Positions 1 through 7,533 of a stretch of 44,178 bases of DNA are shown piece after piece; positions within the stretch are counted from its first letter, which is position 1, and each line of letters opens with the position of its first letter. This DNA is from Candidatus Azobacteroides sp. (lineage in GTDB: Bacteria > Bacteroidota > Bacteroidia > Bacteroidales > WRGA01). Under the pieces are notes generated by a model. The model was not told the DNA's origin, did not search any database, and saw only the letters and a list, made by a program, of their open reading frames with translations. The DNA lies in NCBI GenBank assembly GCA_009787405.1, contig WRGA01000109.1, positions 1-44,178 on the forward strand, read 5' to 3'. Made by a program: the position numbers and the translations under genes.

Positions 1-283
1 TCATAAAAGATGCCGCCCGGTCAAAGAATATAACCATCGCCTTTCTGTCTCCTGTTACCAAAAACTTTCCACTTAATACATCGCCCTCATAGATTTCCTT
101 TCCGTTCCTGTCGAATAGTCCTGTGAACTGCCCGACGGTTTCGGGAATAACCGAAAGCAGCTCTTTTCCCCCGTTTAATATGCAATACTCGGCTACACCG
201 GGTTTAGCATAATGCACATAAGAGCCGTATAACCAATCGTGGTCGTGGTATTGGTTTTGTCCTCTGAATTTAATCTCTCTCAT
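1..283 (-). CDS. YopX family protein, C-terminus outside the window
   Basis: Reading leftward from the ATG at 283-281, the frame stays open to the window edge (94 codons). It begins MREIKFRGQ, continues with a W-L-Y-G-S-Y segment, then IPETVGQFTGLFDRNGKEIYEGD. That order is typical of YopX proteins (named after a Bacillus phage SPbeta gene), which are small phage and prophage proteins of unknown function. Its start overlaps the end of the upstream gene by 14 bp, so it is probably the next gene in the same leftward operon. The product is incomplete here. Family assignment is firm; function is unknown. Confidence 0.85.
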   Translation of the reverse strand, partial: MREIKFRGQNQYHDHDWLYGSYVHYAKPGVAEYCILNGGKELLSVIPETVGQFTGLFDRNGKEIYEGDVLSGKFLVTGDRKAMVIFFDRAASFM

Positions 284-632
284 TATGGTTTATTTTTCTG
301 TAATTTAATCCGCCGTTTAGAATATGCTGTTGTAATGCAGGATGTGCATTCAAAGTTTCTTCTAATGATGGGCGATACCATTCAATAGTCGGCGTCAGTT
401 CGGGAGCAATATCATTATAAAATGAACTCCGCGCATGACTATTACCACAATTTTCACATGTAAAAAACATTGGTGTTACACCTCTATCAATGTCTTTTGT
501 TTTTGTTATATGATTACATTCTTTGCATATATAACAATTAGTCCTGTTATCCATATTTATATTTCCTAAATTTCTGTTAATTATATTAAGCATTTTGTTA
601 TATCTTATTTTTATTTCCTTTGTTTTATTCAT
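270..632 (-). CDS. small zinc-ribbon hypothetical protein (phage-like operon)
   Basis: A 120-residue basic protein. Cysteine pairs at about residues 35-38 (CYIC/CKEC) and 59-62 (CENC) look like a zinc ribbon, which usually binds nucleic acid or protein. The C-terminal half (PTIEWYRPSLEETLNAHPA) does not match a family I know. It overlaps the YopX gene downstream by 14 bp, so the two are probably translated from one transcript. Strongly A+T-rich coding sequence, like the rest of the 1-5 kb block and unlike the core genes after 5.4 kb, which fits acquired DNA. Function unknown. Confidence 0.6.
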   Translation of the reverse strand: MNKTKEIKIRYNKMLNIINRNLGNINMDNRTNCYICKECNHITKTKDIDRGVTPMFFTCENCGNSHARSSFYNDIAPELTPTIEWYRPSLEETLNAHPALQQHILNGGLNYRKINHNERD

Positions 633-766
633 AATTAATCATTTATAAGGGTTAGTATTTAAATCGTATACACTCACTGCCAATCCCGCATGAATCAAGC
701 TCCGGTAGTCTATTTTCAACTCTTTTTTCATTGTCTATATGCATAATTATTCATAAAGATTAAAAT

Positions 767-1693
767 TTACTTTTTTCTTCGAGAAACACCTGATTCCCGT
801 TCAATTTGACATAATGATTTAATCTTGTTACGCTGCTCTGCATTCAGCTCGACTATTTTATCCCAAATGCCACGTTTTTTTAAAAATGAGCGTAATGTTT
901 GTTGACTTCCAATGCCAATATCTTTGCGTAATCCGTCAAGTGAGAATCCGCATTTAATATATATTTCAAGTATTGTATCATTTTCTATCTTTAATTGCTG
1001 AATTTGATATGCAGAATGCTTTGGATTTGACATTATTGTTATAAGTTGATTTTCCTTTCTATTCCGGGTTACAGGATTGTTGATTTTATATTTTTCTAAA
1101 TCATTGTTCTTGCAATAATCGGAAACTGTCAGTCTGTGGCTTTTTGTCAGCCGTGCAATGGCAGAATAACCAAGTCCTTTTTTCAAATATTCGGCTATCT
1201 GTTCTGCTTTTTCGTCAAGTTTTTTTGTTTTCGATTTGCTTCCAATCGGGCGTCCAAGTACGACGCCTGCTCTACGTCTGGCTTCAAGTCCTTCTTTTGT
1301 CCGCTTACTGATCATATCTCGTTCAATTTCAGCCGCCAACCCAAGACCAAAAGCCAAAACCTTGCTCGTAATCGTTCCGTCAAGCGTATATCCATCTTTT
1401 ACTGTGTACATCTCGATTTGGCTTTCCGCCAAATATTTTAGAATTTCAAAAAGCATATACATATTCCTTGCAAGCCTGGATATCTCGGAAACTAACACTA
1501 TATCACCTCTCTTTAATCTTTTCATTAATATTCCAAGCTTTCGATTATGATAATCTACCGTTCCTGAAACTCCATCGTCCGAAATCCATTTTTCAACCAT
1601 GATTCCTTTGTTTTTGGCTAAAGAATTTATTCCTATTTTCTGATTTTCAGCGTCTTGTGAATCCGTGCTTACTCTGATGTATCCGTAAATCAT
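767..1693 (-). CDS. serine recombinase, resolvase/invertase family, Mpi-like
   Basis: 308 residues. The N-terminal resolvase domain begins YGYIRVSTDSQDAENQ with the catalytic serine at residue 9. It is followed by SEISRLARNM and by the E-helix segment EIERDMISKRTKEGLEARR, then GRPIGSKSKTKKLD, a stretch typical of Bacteroidetes Mpi-type invertases. The C-terminal half (about 170-308) has helix-turn-helix-like segments (GLGYSAIARLTKSHRLTVSDYC and a second near 250) and is longer than in classic Hin/Gin invertases. In Bacteroides fragilis, Mpi inverts many promoters. Here it overlaps the upstream gene by 4 bp in an element operon, so it could serve inversion, resolution or integration. I did not find its inverted target sites. 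Confidence 0.88.
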   Translation of the reverse strand: MIYGYIRVSTDSQDAENQKIGINSLAKNKGIMVEKWISDDGVSGTVDYHNRKLGILMKRLKRGDIVLVSEISRLARNMYMLFEILKYLAESQIEMYTVKDGYTLDGTITSKVLAFGLGLAAEIERDMISKRTKEGLEARRRAGVVLGRPIGSKSKTKKLDEKAEQIAEYLKKGLGYSAIARLTKSHRLTVSDYCKNNDLEKYKINNPVTRNRKENQLITIMSNPKHSAYQIQQLKIENDTILEIYIKCGFSLDGLRKDIGIGSQQTLRSFLKKRGIWDKIVELNAEQRNKIKSLCQIERESGVSRRKK

Positions 1694-1983
1694 ATCAGTA
1701 TATCTATTAGTCCGGCGGCTTCTTTGCCGTATTTTTGTATAATTAATTTTCGCATTGACAGACCTTGCTTCTCGTATTCGCCATGTACCTTATGCAAATA
1801 ATCATCGAATTTGAACGGATCAATGCAAATTTTCCCGACTATGAGTGTTATAAATCCGTCATAAAATGACGAAATGCCTATACCGAAAGTGTCTTGGAAA
1901 TCATTGACGGCTTTGCTCCATTCGCCTATTTTATAAGGTCTGGATTTCACTCCGGAATCACCCGCTGTTAAAACTTCCATCAT
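1690..1983 (-). CDS. hypothetical protein upstream of the recombinase
   Basis: 97 residues with no signal peptide or membrane segment and no family I recognise. It contains WSKAVNDFQDTFGIGISSF and ends EAAGLIDILI. The 4-bp overlap with the recombinase start (1690-1693) indicates translational coupling, so it may be an accessory factor of the recombinase or simply an element gene. Either of two adjacent ATG codons could be the start. Function unknown. Confidence 0.55.
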   Translation of the reverse strand: MMEVLTAGDSGVKSRPYKIGEWSKAVNDFQDTFGIGISSFYDGFITLIVGKICIDPFKFDDYLHKVHGEYEKQGLSMRKLIIQKYGKEAAGLIDILI

Positions 1984-2047
1984 TTTTATTGTTTTCTCTT
2001 TCCTTCCATGATTATTTATTCGGGTTTACTGTGTGTTTCTTGCGCTA

Positions 2048-2278
2048 TTAAACATTGTCCGGCAACCATCCCACGACTACTTTCGCCTGCATTTTCCCGG
2101 CGCCTTTACACACAGGACACGGATTTTTTTCGTGTTCATTGTGTATGGTTTGTTCGGAAGTAAAATATCCGTTTCCGTTACAATATGCGCAAGGAATACC
2201 CCGTATTGTATGCACTTTGCCTTTTATGTACGGACTTTTCGGCGGTTTTATCTCAATCAGTTGTTTATTTTCACTCAT
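2048..2278 (-). CDS. small DnaJ-type zinc-finger protein
   Basis: 76 residues with two motifs of the CxxCxGxG type: CAYCNGNG near residue 30 and CPVCKGAG near residue 54. This is the zinc-binding repeat found in DnaJ, here without a J domain. Stand-alone proteins of this kind are common in Bacteroidetes phages and mobile elements, and they presumably bind zinc and a protein or nucleic-acid partner. It lies between two unknown genes of the leftward early operon. The fold is confident and the role unknown. Confidence 0.65.
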   Translation of the reverse strand: MSENKQLIEIKPPKSPYIKGKVHTIRGIPCAYCNGNGYFTSEQTIHNEHEKNPCPVCKGAGKMQAKVVVGWLPDNV

Positions 2279-2311
2279 AAATTCTTATTTTTTGTGTAAG
2301 TTTATACAATT

Positions 2312-2800
2312 TTATAGCTGAGTTTCTTTTTTAAGAGAGAAAGGAACCGATGATTCAATAACCGTAGCCGGTTCTTCACCGGTTAACTGTTTATCAGAGG
2401 GTTTGAATAAGCTTTTATACCTTGAGGAAATCAGAAAATCCAGCATATCAACGGCTTTTTGTTCATTTTTACCGGATAACCGATAAAGCATTGTTAACCG
2501 CTTATTTTCAACCGTACTTTCCATTCTGAAGTGATGTACTTCTTCCAAATAATACTTGTAATATTCCCATGCCGTTTTAAATTCCCCCGAATCAAACGGA
2601 TATTCAATCGAAAGCGCCGGTTTGCCCTCCATGAACTGATCAAACTCGTCAATCTTTTTGCAGATGGTTGAGCATCGGGATATGAATGTTTTTTCCAACT
2701 TGGCCACATCTTTCCCGGGCCGAAGGCCGTTCAATATATTTCCGACATCTTCCATCAGAGCGTTTAAGTCTTTTGTCAAACTATCCCACTGAGTTTTCAT
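2312..2800 (-). CDS. hypothetical protein of the phage-like early operon
   Basis: 162 residues, predicted mostly helical, with segments such as WDSLTKDLNALMEDVGNIL and EYYKYYLEEVHHFRME. No membrane segment, signal peptide or metal motif is visible. Its start overlaps the upstream gene by 4 bp (2797-2800). I do not recognise a family; by position it is an early or accessory gene of the integrated element. Confidence 0.6.
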   Translation of the reverse strand: MKTQWDSLTKDLNALMEDVGNILNGLRPGKDVAKLEKTFISRCSTICKKIDEFDQFMEGKPALSIEYPFDSGEFKTAWEYYKYYLEEVHHFRMESTVENKRLTMLYRLSGKNEQKAVDMLDFLISSRYKSLFKPSDKQLTGEEPATVIESSVPFSLKKETQL

Positions 2801-3081
2801 GTTGTTTTATCAAAAAGATTGTATAAATCAAGTTTGTTACTGTCATCGAGAAATAAGTTTTTCTTTTTTCGGTCAAGATGTTTTTTAAAGACAGGCTCAA
2901 TAAATTCGGGTTTATCCGTGTAAGGATTATATACTACCCATGTTTTCACTGTTTCCGTATAGATTTTCCCGTAATGGTCGGTAAAATCAACTTCCATATC
3001 CTGAAATTCGACTTTAAATCCATTACCCCGAAAAAAGCCTATGGCATCTTGCAAAGAAAATATTATTTCTATTTTAATCAT
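2797..3081 (-). CDS. hypothetical protein of the phage-like early operon
   Basis: 94 residues, beginning MIKIEIIFSLQDAIGFFRGNGF, then a beta-rich middle (VEFQDMEVDFTDHYGKIY) and a charged tail. It overlaps both neighbours by 4 bp, which makes coupled translation likely. No known domain recognised. Confidence 0.55.
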   Translation of the reverse strand: MIKIEIIFSLQDAIGFFRGNGFKVEFQDMEVDFTDHYGKIYTETVKTWVVYNPYTDKPEFIEPVFKKHLDRKKKNLFLDDSNKLDLYNLFDKTT

Positions 3082-3314
3082 GAAAATTTTAAATCATGTT
3101 CCGGAACTCTCTCTCCGTCCTTGTAATAGAGCCGGCATTCACCTTTATCATTCCAACAATGAAGTTTTAGATTTCCATCTGCTTCCAAATAACCGGTTGC
3201 TTTTCTCACATACTTTCGATGCATTCCCGCATCTTTATCTCCCAGAAATATTTCATATCCGGGAAGTACCTTCTGTGCTAATAATGCGCTTTCAAATTGT
3301 TTAATCGAATACAT
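3078..3314 (-). CDS. hypothetical protein of the phage-like early operon
   Basis: 78 residues, beginning MYSIKQFESALLAQKV and followed by short beta-type segments (YLEADGNLKLHCWNDKGECRLYYKDG). It overlaps the next gene by 4 bp and follows the Cro-like gene by 57 bp. No family recognised. Confidence 0.5.
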   Translation of the reverse strand: MYSIKQFESALLAQKVLPGYEIFLGDKDAGMHRKYVRKATGYLEADGNLKLHCWNDKGECRLYYKDGERVPEHDLKFS

Positions 3315-3371
3315 GTCTTTGTTTTTTTAATATTAAAAAAGAATGAGTTTATTTAGGTGTGTCGCTAATTT

Positions 3372-3584
3372 TTATTCTTCAATAAAATCTATTTCAAATA
3401 TTTTCCTTCCTGCTATTTCTTCAATAATCGGTTTTGCTAATTTCGGCACAGCCGTTCTCCCATTTAGCCAATTCCTCCATATTTCATCCGAAATATGACA
3501 TTTTGTGATAATCTTATTCTTAATAGAGCAATATTCTCCATTCGGAACCGATCTCATGTACTCTCTAAAATAATTCATATTCAT
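3372..3584 (-). CDS. Cro-like small DNA-binding protein (probable first early gene)
   Basis: 70 residues. The segment from about 28 to 60, ITKCHISDEIWRNWLNGRT followed by VPKLAKPIIEEIAG, has the spacing of a helix-turn-helix in which an NWLNGRT-type stretch follows the recognition helix. It is the first gene of the leftward operon and faces the XRE repressor at 3735 across a 150-bp region with operator-like repeats, the arrangement of a phage lysis-lysogeny switch. The start may be either of two ATGs (3584 or 3578). The Cro role is inferred from position. Confidence 0.55.
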   Translation of the reverse strand: MNMNYFREYMRSVPNGEYCSIKNKIITKCHISDEIWRNWLNGRTAVPKLAKPIIEEIAGRKIFEIDFIEE

Positions 3585-3600
3585 TAGTTTTTAATTTTTT

Positions 3601-3678
3601 GTGTAATTTTACCCGCCTTGTGCAATTTTACGCCACAAATGTATTGCAATATGCAATAAAAAGCAAGCAAACTGCAAT
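3601..3678. promoter_or_regulatory. operator-like repeats between divergent regulators
   Basis: The gap between the Cro-like gene and the XRE gene contains a perfect inverted repeat, TATTGCA-ATA-TGCAATA, at 3642-3658. Extra TGCAAT half-sites lie at 3621-3626 and 3673-3678. There is also a direct repeat of the form GTGyAATTTTAC(c)CGCC at about 3601-3617 and 3620-3635. Position and symmetry fit repressor binding sites that control both directions. Confidence 0.6.
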
Positions 3679-3734
3679 ATATTTCAATAATATTATTACA
3701 AGTTATTAACTATCAAACGAATAACTTTACAAGC

Positions 3735-4094
3735 ATGGAAACAGTGTTAGAAAAAACATTAAGGAATATAGAGCAAATACGCAATTTAAAGGGATATACG
3801 CAAGAATATGTTGCATCCAAATTAGGAATGAGGCAAGCAGGATATGCTCTTATAATGAACGGAGAAAGAGGCTTGCAATTTAAAACGCTAGAACAAATTG
3901 CAATAATATTTGAGATGGATATCACAGATATTATTACGCATCCAAAAAAAAATATTGATTCTGATATGATATTAAATAACAATTTGTTAATTGAAGAGAA
4001 GGTTACTATTCAAATTGAACTGAAAAAGGAAAAAAAAGAACAAGTTTTAAAGCTCATATTTGGAGAAAATAATTTGGAAATATTGAATAAGTAA
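3735..4094 (+). CDS. XRE-family transcriptional regulator (CI-like repressor)
   Basis: 119 residues. The N-terminal helix-turn-helix spans about residues 10-62: IEQIRNLKGYTQEYVASKLGMRQAGYALIMNGERGL and then LEQIAIIFEMDITDIIT. The C-terminus is a charged helical tail (EKVTIQIELKKEKKEQVLK) with no peptidase motif. It diverges from the Cro-like gene over the operator-like repeats, so it is the likely maintenance repressor of the element and may regulate itself. The sequence is very A+T-rich compared with the core genes. Confidence 0.8.
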   Translation: METVLEKTLRNIEQIRNLKGYTQEYVASKLGMRQAGYALIMNGERGLQFKTLEQIAIIFEMDITDIITHPKKNIDSDMILNNNLLIEEKVTIQIELKKEKKEQVLKLIFGENNLEILNK

Positions 4095-4317
4095 TTAAAA
4101 TAATAACTAAAAATGGCAAAACAAATAACATATAACCCAAGCAAGTAGGATAAAAAGATACAGACGATTATAGACAATTAAAAATCAATAGACAATAAAA
4201 GACACAAATAAAATATTAGGACATAATGTATTGAGGGTTTATCGCGAGTCCGCTATACTCCACAAAAACAACCTATTTTATTAATTTTAAGGCTATTAAT
4301 AAATTAGGAGGTTATTT

Positions 4318-4476
4318 TTGCAGACGGTTATAGGCAAATATAGACTGCTTAATGGCGATAAAAATCAAGTTGGTAATGGAAACATAATGATTGATTCGCA
4401 AGCTACTGAAATTGAGCATTTAAAAAAATTATTGGAAGAAAAAGAGAGAACAATACAAATATTAATAAATAAATAA
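4318..4476 (+). pseudogene. C-terminal remnant of a phage-type repressor, or tiny ORF
   Basis: An open frame reads GDKNQVGNGNIMID and then a coiled coil, EIEHLKKLLEEKERTIQIL, ending INK and TAA at 4476. This layout matches the C-terminus of Bacteroidetes XRE repressors, which often have a 'GNxNxVGNxN' linker followed by a coiled coil. The DNA-binding part is missing: upstream, the frame meets a stop at 4300-4302. An AGGAGG sits 6 nt before a TTG at 4318, so a 52-residue peptide could still be made. Most simply it is a decayed second repressor. Confidence 0.45.
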
Positions 4477-4483
4477 ATGAGAC

Positions 4484-4768
4484 ATGTATAAGAAAAAAAT
4501 ATTATTTAAAGATTTAAAGATAAGAGATCTGATACAATTAGGTGAACCCTTTTATCATCCAAACGCTTTAGAAGCTTTAGACCAAGTTTACAATGTGAAA
4601 AAGAAAATAGCATTTATGACTGAAGGAGGATATTCTATTGAACTCAATCCGGAAAACGAATTTGACTATGTGAACTTCAATTCTGATGAATTCATTACCA
4701 TCAGTAAAAACAATGTGATATATAATATTTTTTATAATAAGATCATCGGATATGTTCTTACGTTTTAA
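4484..4768 (+). CDS. hypothetical protein
   Basis: 94 residues, A+T-rich, beginning MYKKKILFKDLKIRDLIQLGEPFYHPNA. It has beta-rich stretches (IAFMTEGGYSIELNPENEFD) and ends in a hydrophobic IIGYVLTF. It starts 7 bp after the repressor remnant. No family recognised. It lies near the inferred edge of the integrated element and may be an accessory cargo gene. Confidence 0.45.
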   Translation: MYKKKILFKDLKIRDLIQLGEPFYHPNALEALDQVYNVKKKIAFMTEGGYSIELNPENEFDYVNFNSDEFITISKNNVIYNIFYNKIIGYVLTF

Positions 4769-5026
4769 AAATATGCAGAATATAAATATCTCTATGTTTA
4801 AGATCTTTTCCTTCTGGAGGGGAATTAGATGGAAGGGAATAGGAAAACTGTACCAGTGCAAGTTTGTCAAGCCAGCAATGAGAGTAATTTATAATAACAA
4901 AAAGAGACAATTACAGACACAAATAAAGAATATACAATTAAAGACACAAATAAGTAGCTATCTTATAGAGGATTAGACATGTAGAATATTTTCCCTCCGG
5001 CTCCACAAATGTCAATGTAAATCAAG

Positions 5027-5064
5027 AAAAAGGTGTGTCAATAATTTCTCGGCACACCTTTTTT
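5027..5064. terminator. rho-independent terminator
   Basis: AAAAAGGTGTG (5027-5037) pairs with CACACCTTTTT (5053-5063) and is followed by T. It could serve rightward transcription, and the A-run also allows leftward use. It lies just after the tRNA-3'-like sequence. Confidence 0.7.
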
Positions 5065-5131
5065 ATGAGAAATCATTGTTGCAATTTTTCAAGTATTGTT
5101 AATCTTACATAGATTTAAAATAAAAATCTTA

Positions 5132-5280
5132 TTCCCTAAAAAGTCCTTTTAACAGTTGATACCATGTTAACCAATCTCACCCTTATTCCCTTCTATTTTA
5201 ATAGAATAAAAGTCGATAAAATCTCCTGAAATAAACGAATAAGGGCTGAAACCGGATATATTACCGAGCTACTAAGGGAA
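5132..5280 (+). repeat. long imperfect palindrome, copy 1 (MITE-like)
   Basis: Starts TTCCCTAAAAAGTCC and ends GAGCTACTAAGGGAA, with inner matches such as AATCTCACCCTTATT facing AATAAGGGCTGA. It aligns over its whole length, in inverted orientation, with 43409-43555. Similarity continues past the left end to about 5098. The ends are complementary (TTCCCT / AGGGAA). Confidence 0.7.
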
Positions 5281-5396
5281 CCATAAAAAAATAAGGGTCA
5301 TCTATATATCTATTCAACAATACTTTTCTTATTGTGCAAAAACAAAAAAATGTGACAAAATAAGCAAACAAAAAAAAATTTGAAAGGAGCAATTAT

Positions 5397-6011
5397 TTAT
5401 TTTCTTCCGAAGTCGGCGGGAATTTCACCCCAATCTTCGGTTTGCCATTTCAGCAAAGGGGTGGTGAATGTATTTTCTTGGAGCCACTTTTCGGCGCGGG
5501 TAATTAAATCGAAAATCGGTTTGTTTTCTTCGGTACGCTCCAACTTGGTTTTGCACTTTTTATTCTTCACCCACAGCAACGCATTGATACTGTCGGAATA
5601 AATCGGCAGATTCTTATGATTGTTTTTTTGCAACGCCAGCGCGTGCACGATCGCCAAAAACTCGCCGATATTGTTGGTACCGCCTTGTAAAGGCCCCATT
5701 CTGAATATTTCGATATTTGTTTTGACATATACGCCCCGGTATTCCATCGGCCCCGGATTTCCGCTGCATGCGGCATCCACGGCGATGCTGTCGGATATGA
5801 TATTCGGATTGTTTCGATTCAATACAGGCTTCTTTCTCATATATTCGAAATAAGACAGCCGAAACGCTTTTTCGGCTTCTTCTTTATCCGGAAATCCCTT
5901 GTATTTGGCTCCTTCAAAAGCCTCCACCTGCTTTTTGCATTCCTCCCAGTCATCGTAAACACCGGGCTTCAACCCTACCCAAACAACATAATATTTATTT
6001 TTTTTCGACAC
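5397..6011 (-). CDS. rnhA: ribonuclease HI with N-terminal RNA/DNA-hybrid binding domain
   Basis: Removes RNA from RNA-DNA hybrids. The N-terminal domain (about 1-45, KKNKYYVVWVGLKPGVYDDW then FPDKEEAEKAF) is the viroplasmin-like RNaseH1_N domain that holds hybrids. The catalytic domain follows, with the Asp of VDAACSGNPG (about D79), the Glu of NNIGEFLAI (E117), the Asp of YSDS (D140) and the final Asp of ADFGRK (D200), so the D-E-D-D set is complete. No ATG fits. I chose the GTG at 6011 because the protein then starts (M)SKKNKYYVVW like its relatives; a TTG at 6020 is possible. It appears to be a stand-alone gene. Confidence 0.9.
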   Translation of the reverse strand: MSKKNKYYVVWVGLKPGVYDDWEECKKQVEAFEGAKYKGFPDKEEAEKAFRLSYFEYMRKKPVLNRNNPNIISDSIAVDAACSGNPGPMEYRGVYVKTNIEIFRMGPLQGGTNNIGEFLAIVHALALQKNNHKNLPIYSDSINALLWVKNKKCKTKLERTEENKPIFDLITRAEKWLQENTFTTPLLKWQTEDWGEIPADFGRK

Positions 6012-6063
6012 GGAAAACAACCAATTAATTCACAATAAATATATGTAAAATTTTAATTTATAA

Positions 6064-6171
6064 TATTTTAAACGTGAAGATGCAAAGATACAAAGTCACA
6101 AAAAATTTAAACTTCGCGTCTTTCCGTCTTTACGACTTGGTGTTTAAAATATAAATTGTTTTTTCCACATA
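6064..6171 (+). repeat. dispersed ~100-bp repeat, family A copy 1
   Basis: Runs from TTTAAACGTGAAGATGCAAAG through a TTTAAACTTCGCGTCTTTCC centre to ACTTGGTGTTTAAAATATAAA. It is an imperfect palindrome with TTTAAAC/GTTTAAA ends. Matching copies lie at 14821-14926, 36851-36953 and, inverted, 41071-41160. Confidence 0.75.
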
Positions 6172-6198
6172 CTCAACCAATTTACGACATTTCAACTC

Positions 6199-7533
6199 TT
6201 AATTCTTAACTTCAACGACAAGTATTCTTTTCGTTTGATCATTGATTCTGAATCGATTATCGATACGTTCACCGACAATCCAGATAATATTGTTTCCGGA
6301 ACACAATAACCAAATATTTTCTTTATCGATCAGACTGAATTTCCGGTCGGAAAAATAATCGCTGAGTTTTTTCTTTCCCGTCATGCCGAAAGGAACAAAA
6401 CAATCGCCCGATTTCCAATGCCTCAACATCAACGGAAATTTAATCATATCGGCATCGAAACAGGCAATCGTTTTGCTTTTGAGCAATACAAACGCCTCAT
6501 TCTTTTCAATGACCGAAAATCGCAATGCAATCGGATTCTCCAATTCAGTCGTATTTTCCGGAACCGGAAAAGAGAGATCATTCTCCGTCGATGTTTGATT
6601 TTCCGTTAAAATAAGATATTCCCGATCTTTAACCAACCGGTGCGACTTCGAAAAAAATTCTTTCCCCGAAATCCCGTTCAGCGATTCATAAACATCCGAC
6701 ACATCCGACGAATTAAATCCGTATAACGACAAAATTTCAAAAAGCAGCGTTATCGGAGAAGCGGAAGCCGAAATCCCGGCTATTGATATTCTGACTTGAT
6801 TTTCATGTTGTTGAATCACTTTCTGTTTATACTGTTCGATCATCTGCCGATAAAAAGATTCCGTTCCCGATAAATAGTCGATTGTCCGTAAAACAGATTC
6901 CCGAAATTCCGGATTTATTTGTTCAAACAAAGGAATAATTTCCCGGCGAATGAAATTACGGATATAAATGACGTCTTTATTCGTACTGTCGGTCATAAAA
7001 GTCAACTCCCGTTCATCGACATACGTTAAAATATCATTCCGGGTCAAACAAAGCAACGGACGGATCACTTTTCCGTTTTTCGGACGAATGCCCGTTAATC
7101 CGCGAATCCCCGTTCCCCGCGCCAGATTCAACAGCACCGTTTCAACCGAATCGTCCCGATGATGCGCCACAGCCACCGCATCGGCTTTCAATTGCACCCG
7201 CATTGTTTCAAACCAATCATACCGCAATTCGCGTGCAGCCATCTCCACCGAAATTTTATTGCATCCGGCAAATTCTTCCGTATCAAAATCCGTTTTATAA
7301 TAAGGCAATGCATACACCGAAGCCATTGTTTGAACAAATAACTCATCTCGCACGGATTCATTTCCACGCAACCGAAAATTACAATGACAAACAACACATC
7401 GGTATCCCAAACGGCACAACATATCCAACAAGGCGACAGAATCGGCCCCGCCGCTCACTCCGACTATCACCTTTGCCGAATCGGTCAAAAGATGATTGTC
7501 TTCAATATATTTTTTTACCCGGCGAATCATCAT
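6199..7533 (-). CDS. tilS: tRNA(Ile)-lysidine synthetase
   Basis: Attaches lysine to C34 of the CAU-anticodon tRNA(Ile), so that it reads AUA as Ile. 444 residues. The N-type ATP pyrophosphatase P-loop SGGADS is at residues 27-32, followed by CRLGYRCVVCHCNFRLRG and AHHRDDSVETVLLNLARGTGIRGL, both characteristic of TilS. The C-terminal region contains FVPFGMTGKKKLSDYFSDRK, the C-terminal TilS domain. The start overlaps the end of the thioesterase gene by a few bases (7530-7533), so both are probably on one transcript. Length and motifs are complete; the gene is expected to be essential. Confidence 0.95.
   Translation of the reverse strand: MMIRRVKKYIEDNHLLTDSAKVIVGVSGGADSVALLDMLCRLGYRCVVCHCNFRLRGNESVRDELFVQTMASVYALPYYKTDFDTEEFAGCNKISVEMAARELRYDWFETMRVQLKADAVAVAHHRDDSVETVLLNLARGTGIRGLTGIRPKNGKVIRPLLCLTRNDILTYVDERELTFMTDSTNKDVIYIRNFIRREIIPLFEQINPEFRESVLRTIDYLSGTESFYRQMIEQYKQKVIQQHENQVRISIAGISASASPITLLFEILSLYGFNSSDVSDVYESLNGISGKEFFSKSHRLVKDREYLILTENQTSTENDLSFPVPENTTELENPIALRFSVIEKNEAFVLLKSKTIACFDADMIKFPLMLRHWKSGDCFVPFGMTGKKKLSDYFSDRKFSLIDKENIWLLCSGNNIIWIVGERIDNRFRINDQTKRILVVEVKN

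Larger units (their letters stand above)
4193..4957 (+). repeat. three dispersed copies of a 20-bp repeat near the element end
   Basis: Near-identical 20-mers of the form CAAT(T/A)A(A/C)AGACACAAATAA lie at 4193-4212, 4911-4930 and 4938-4957. A second related pair, GACGATTATAGACAATTA (4160-4177) and GACGGTTATAGGCAAATA (4323-4340), lies in the same region. Repeated short sites beside the edge of an integrated element resemble arm-type sites bound by an integrase. That role is inferred. Confidence 0.45.
4769..5396. other. intergenic region: element edge, terminator and palindromic repeat
   Basis: I see no convincing gene here. From left to right it holds two copies of the 20-bp repeat (4911-4957), a stretch ending CCCTCCGGCTCCACAAA near 4992-5008 that resembles the 3' end of a tRNA-like gene, a strong terminator (5027-5064), and one copy of a long imperfect palindrome (5132-5280). 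The tRNA-like end followed by a terminator is what a right attachment junction would look like, but the RNA body is absent, so this remains an inference. Confidence 0.4.

Noticed and set aside
1136-1550. Long plus-strand frames opposite the serine recombinase
   Set aside because: They are antisense to a clear recombinase domain and show no family features of their own.
4230-4270. Possible tmRNA or tRNA 3' end (GAGTCCGCTATACTCCACAAA)
   Set aside because: No matching 5' acceptor strand, no proper T-arm and no tag-peptide frame; kept only as a possible attachment remnant.
4752-4976. A 74-codon plus-strand frame over the 20-bp repeats
   Set aside because: It overlaps the end of the 4484-4768 gene, its C-terminal half is just the translated direct repeats, and its composition is not protein-like.
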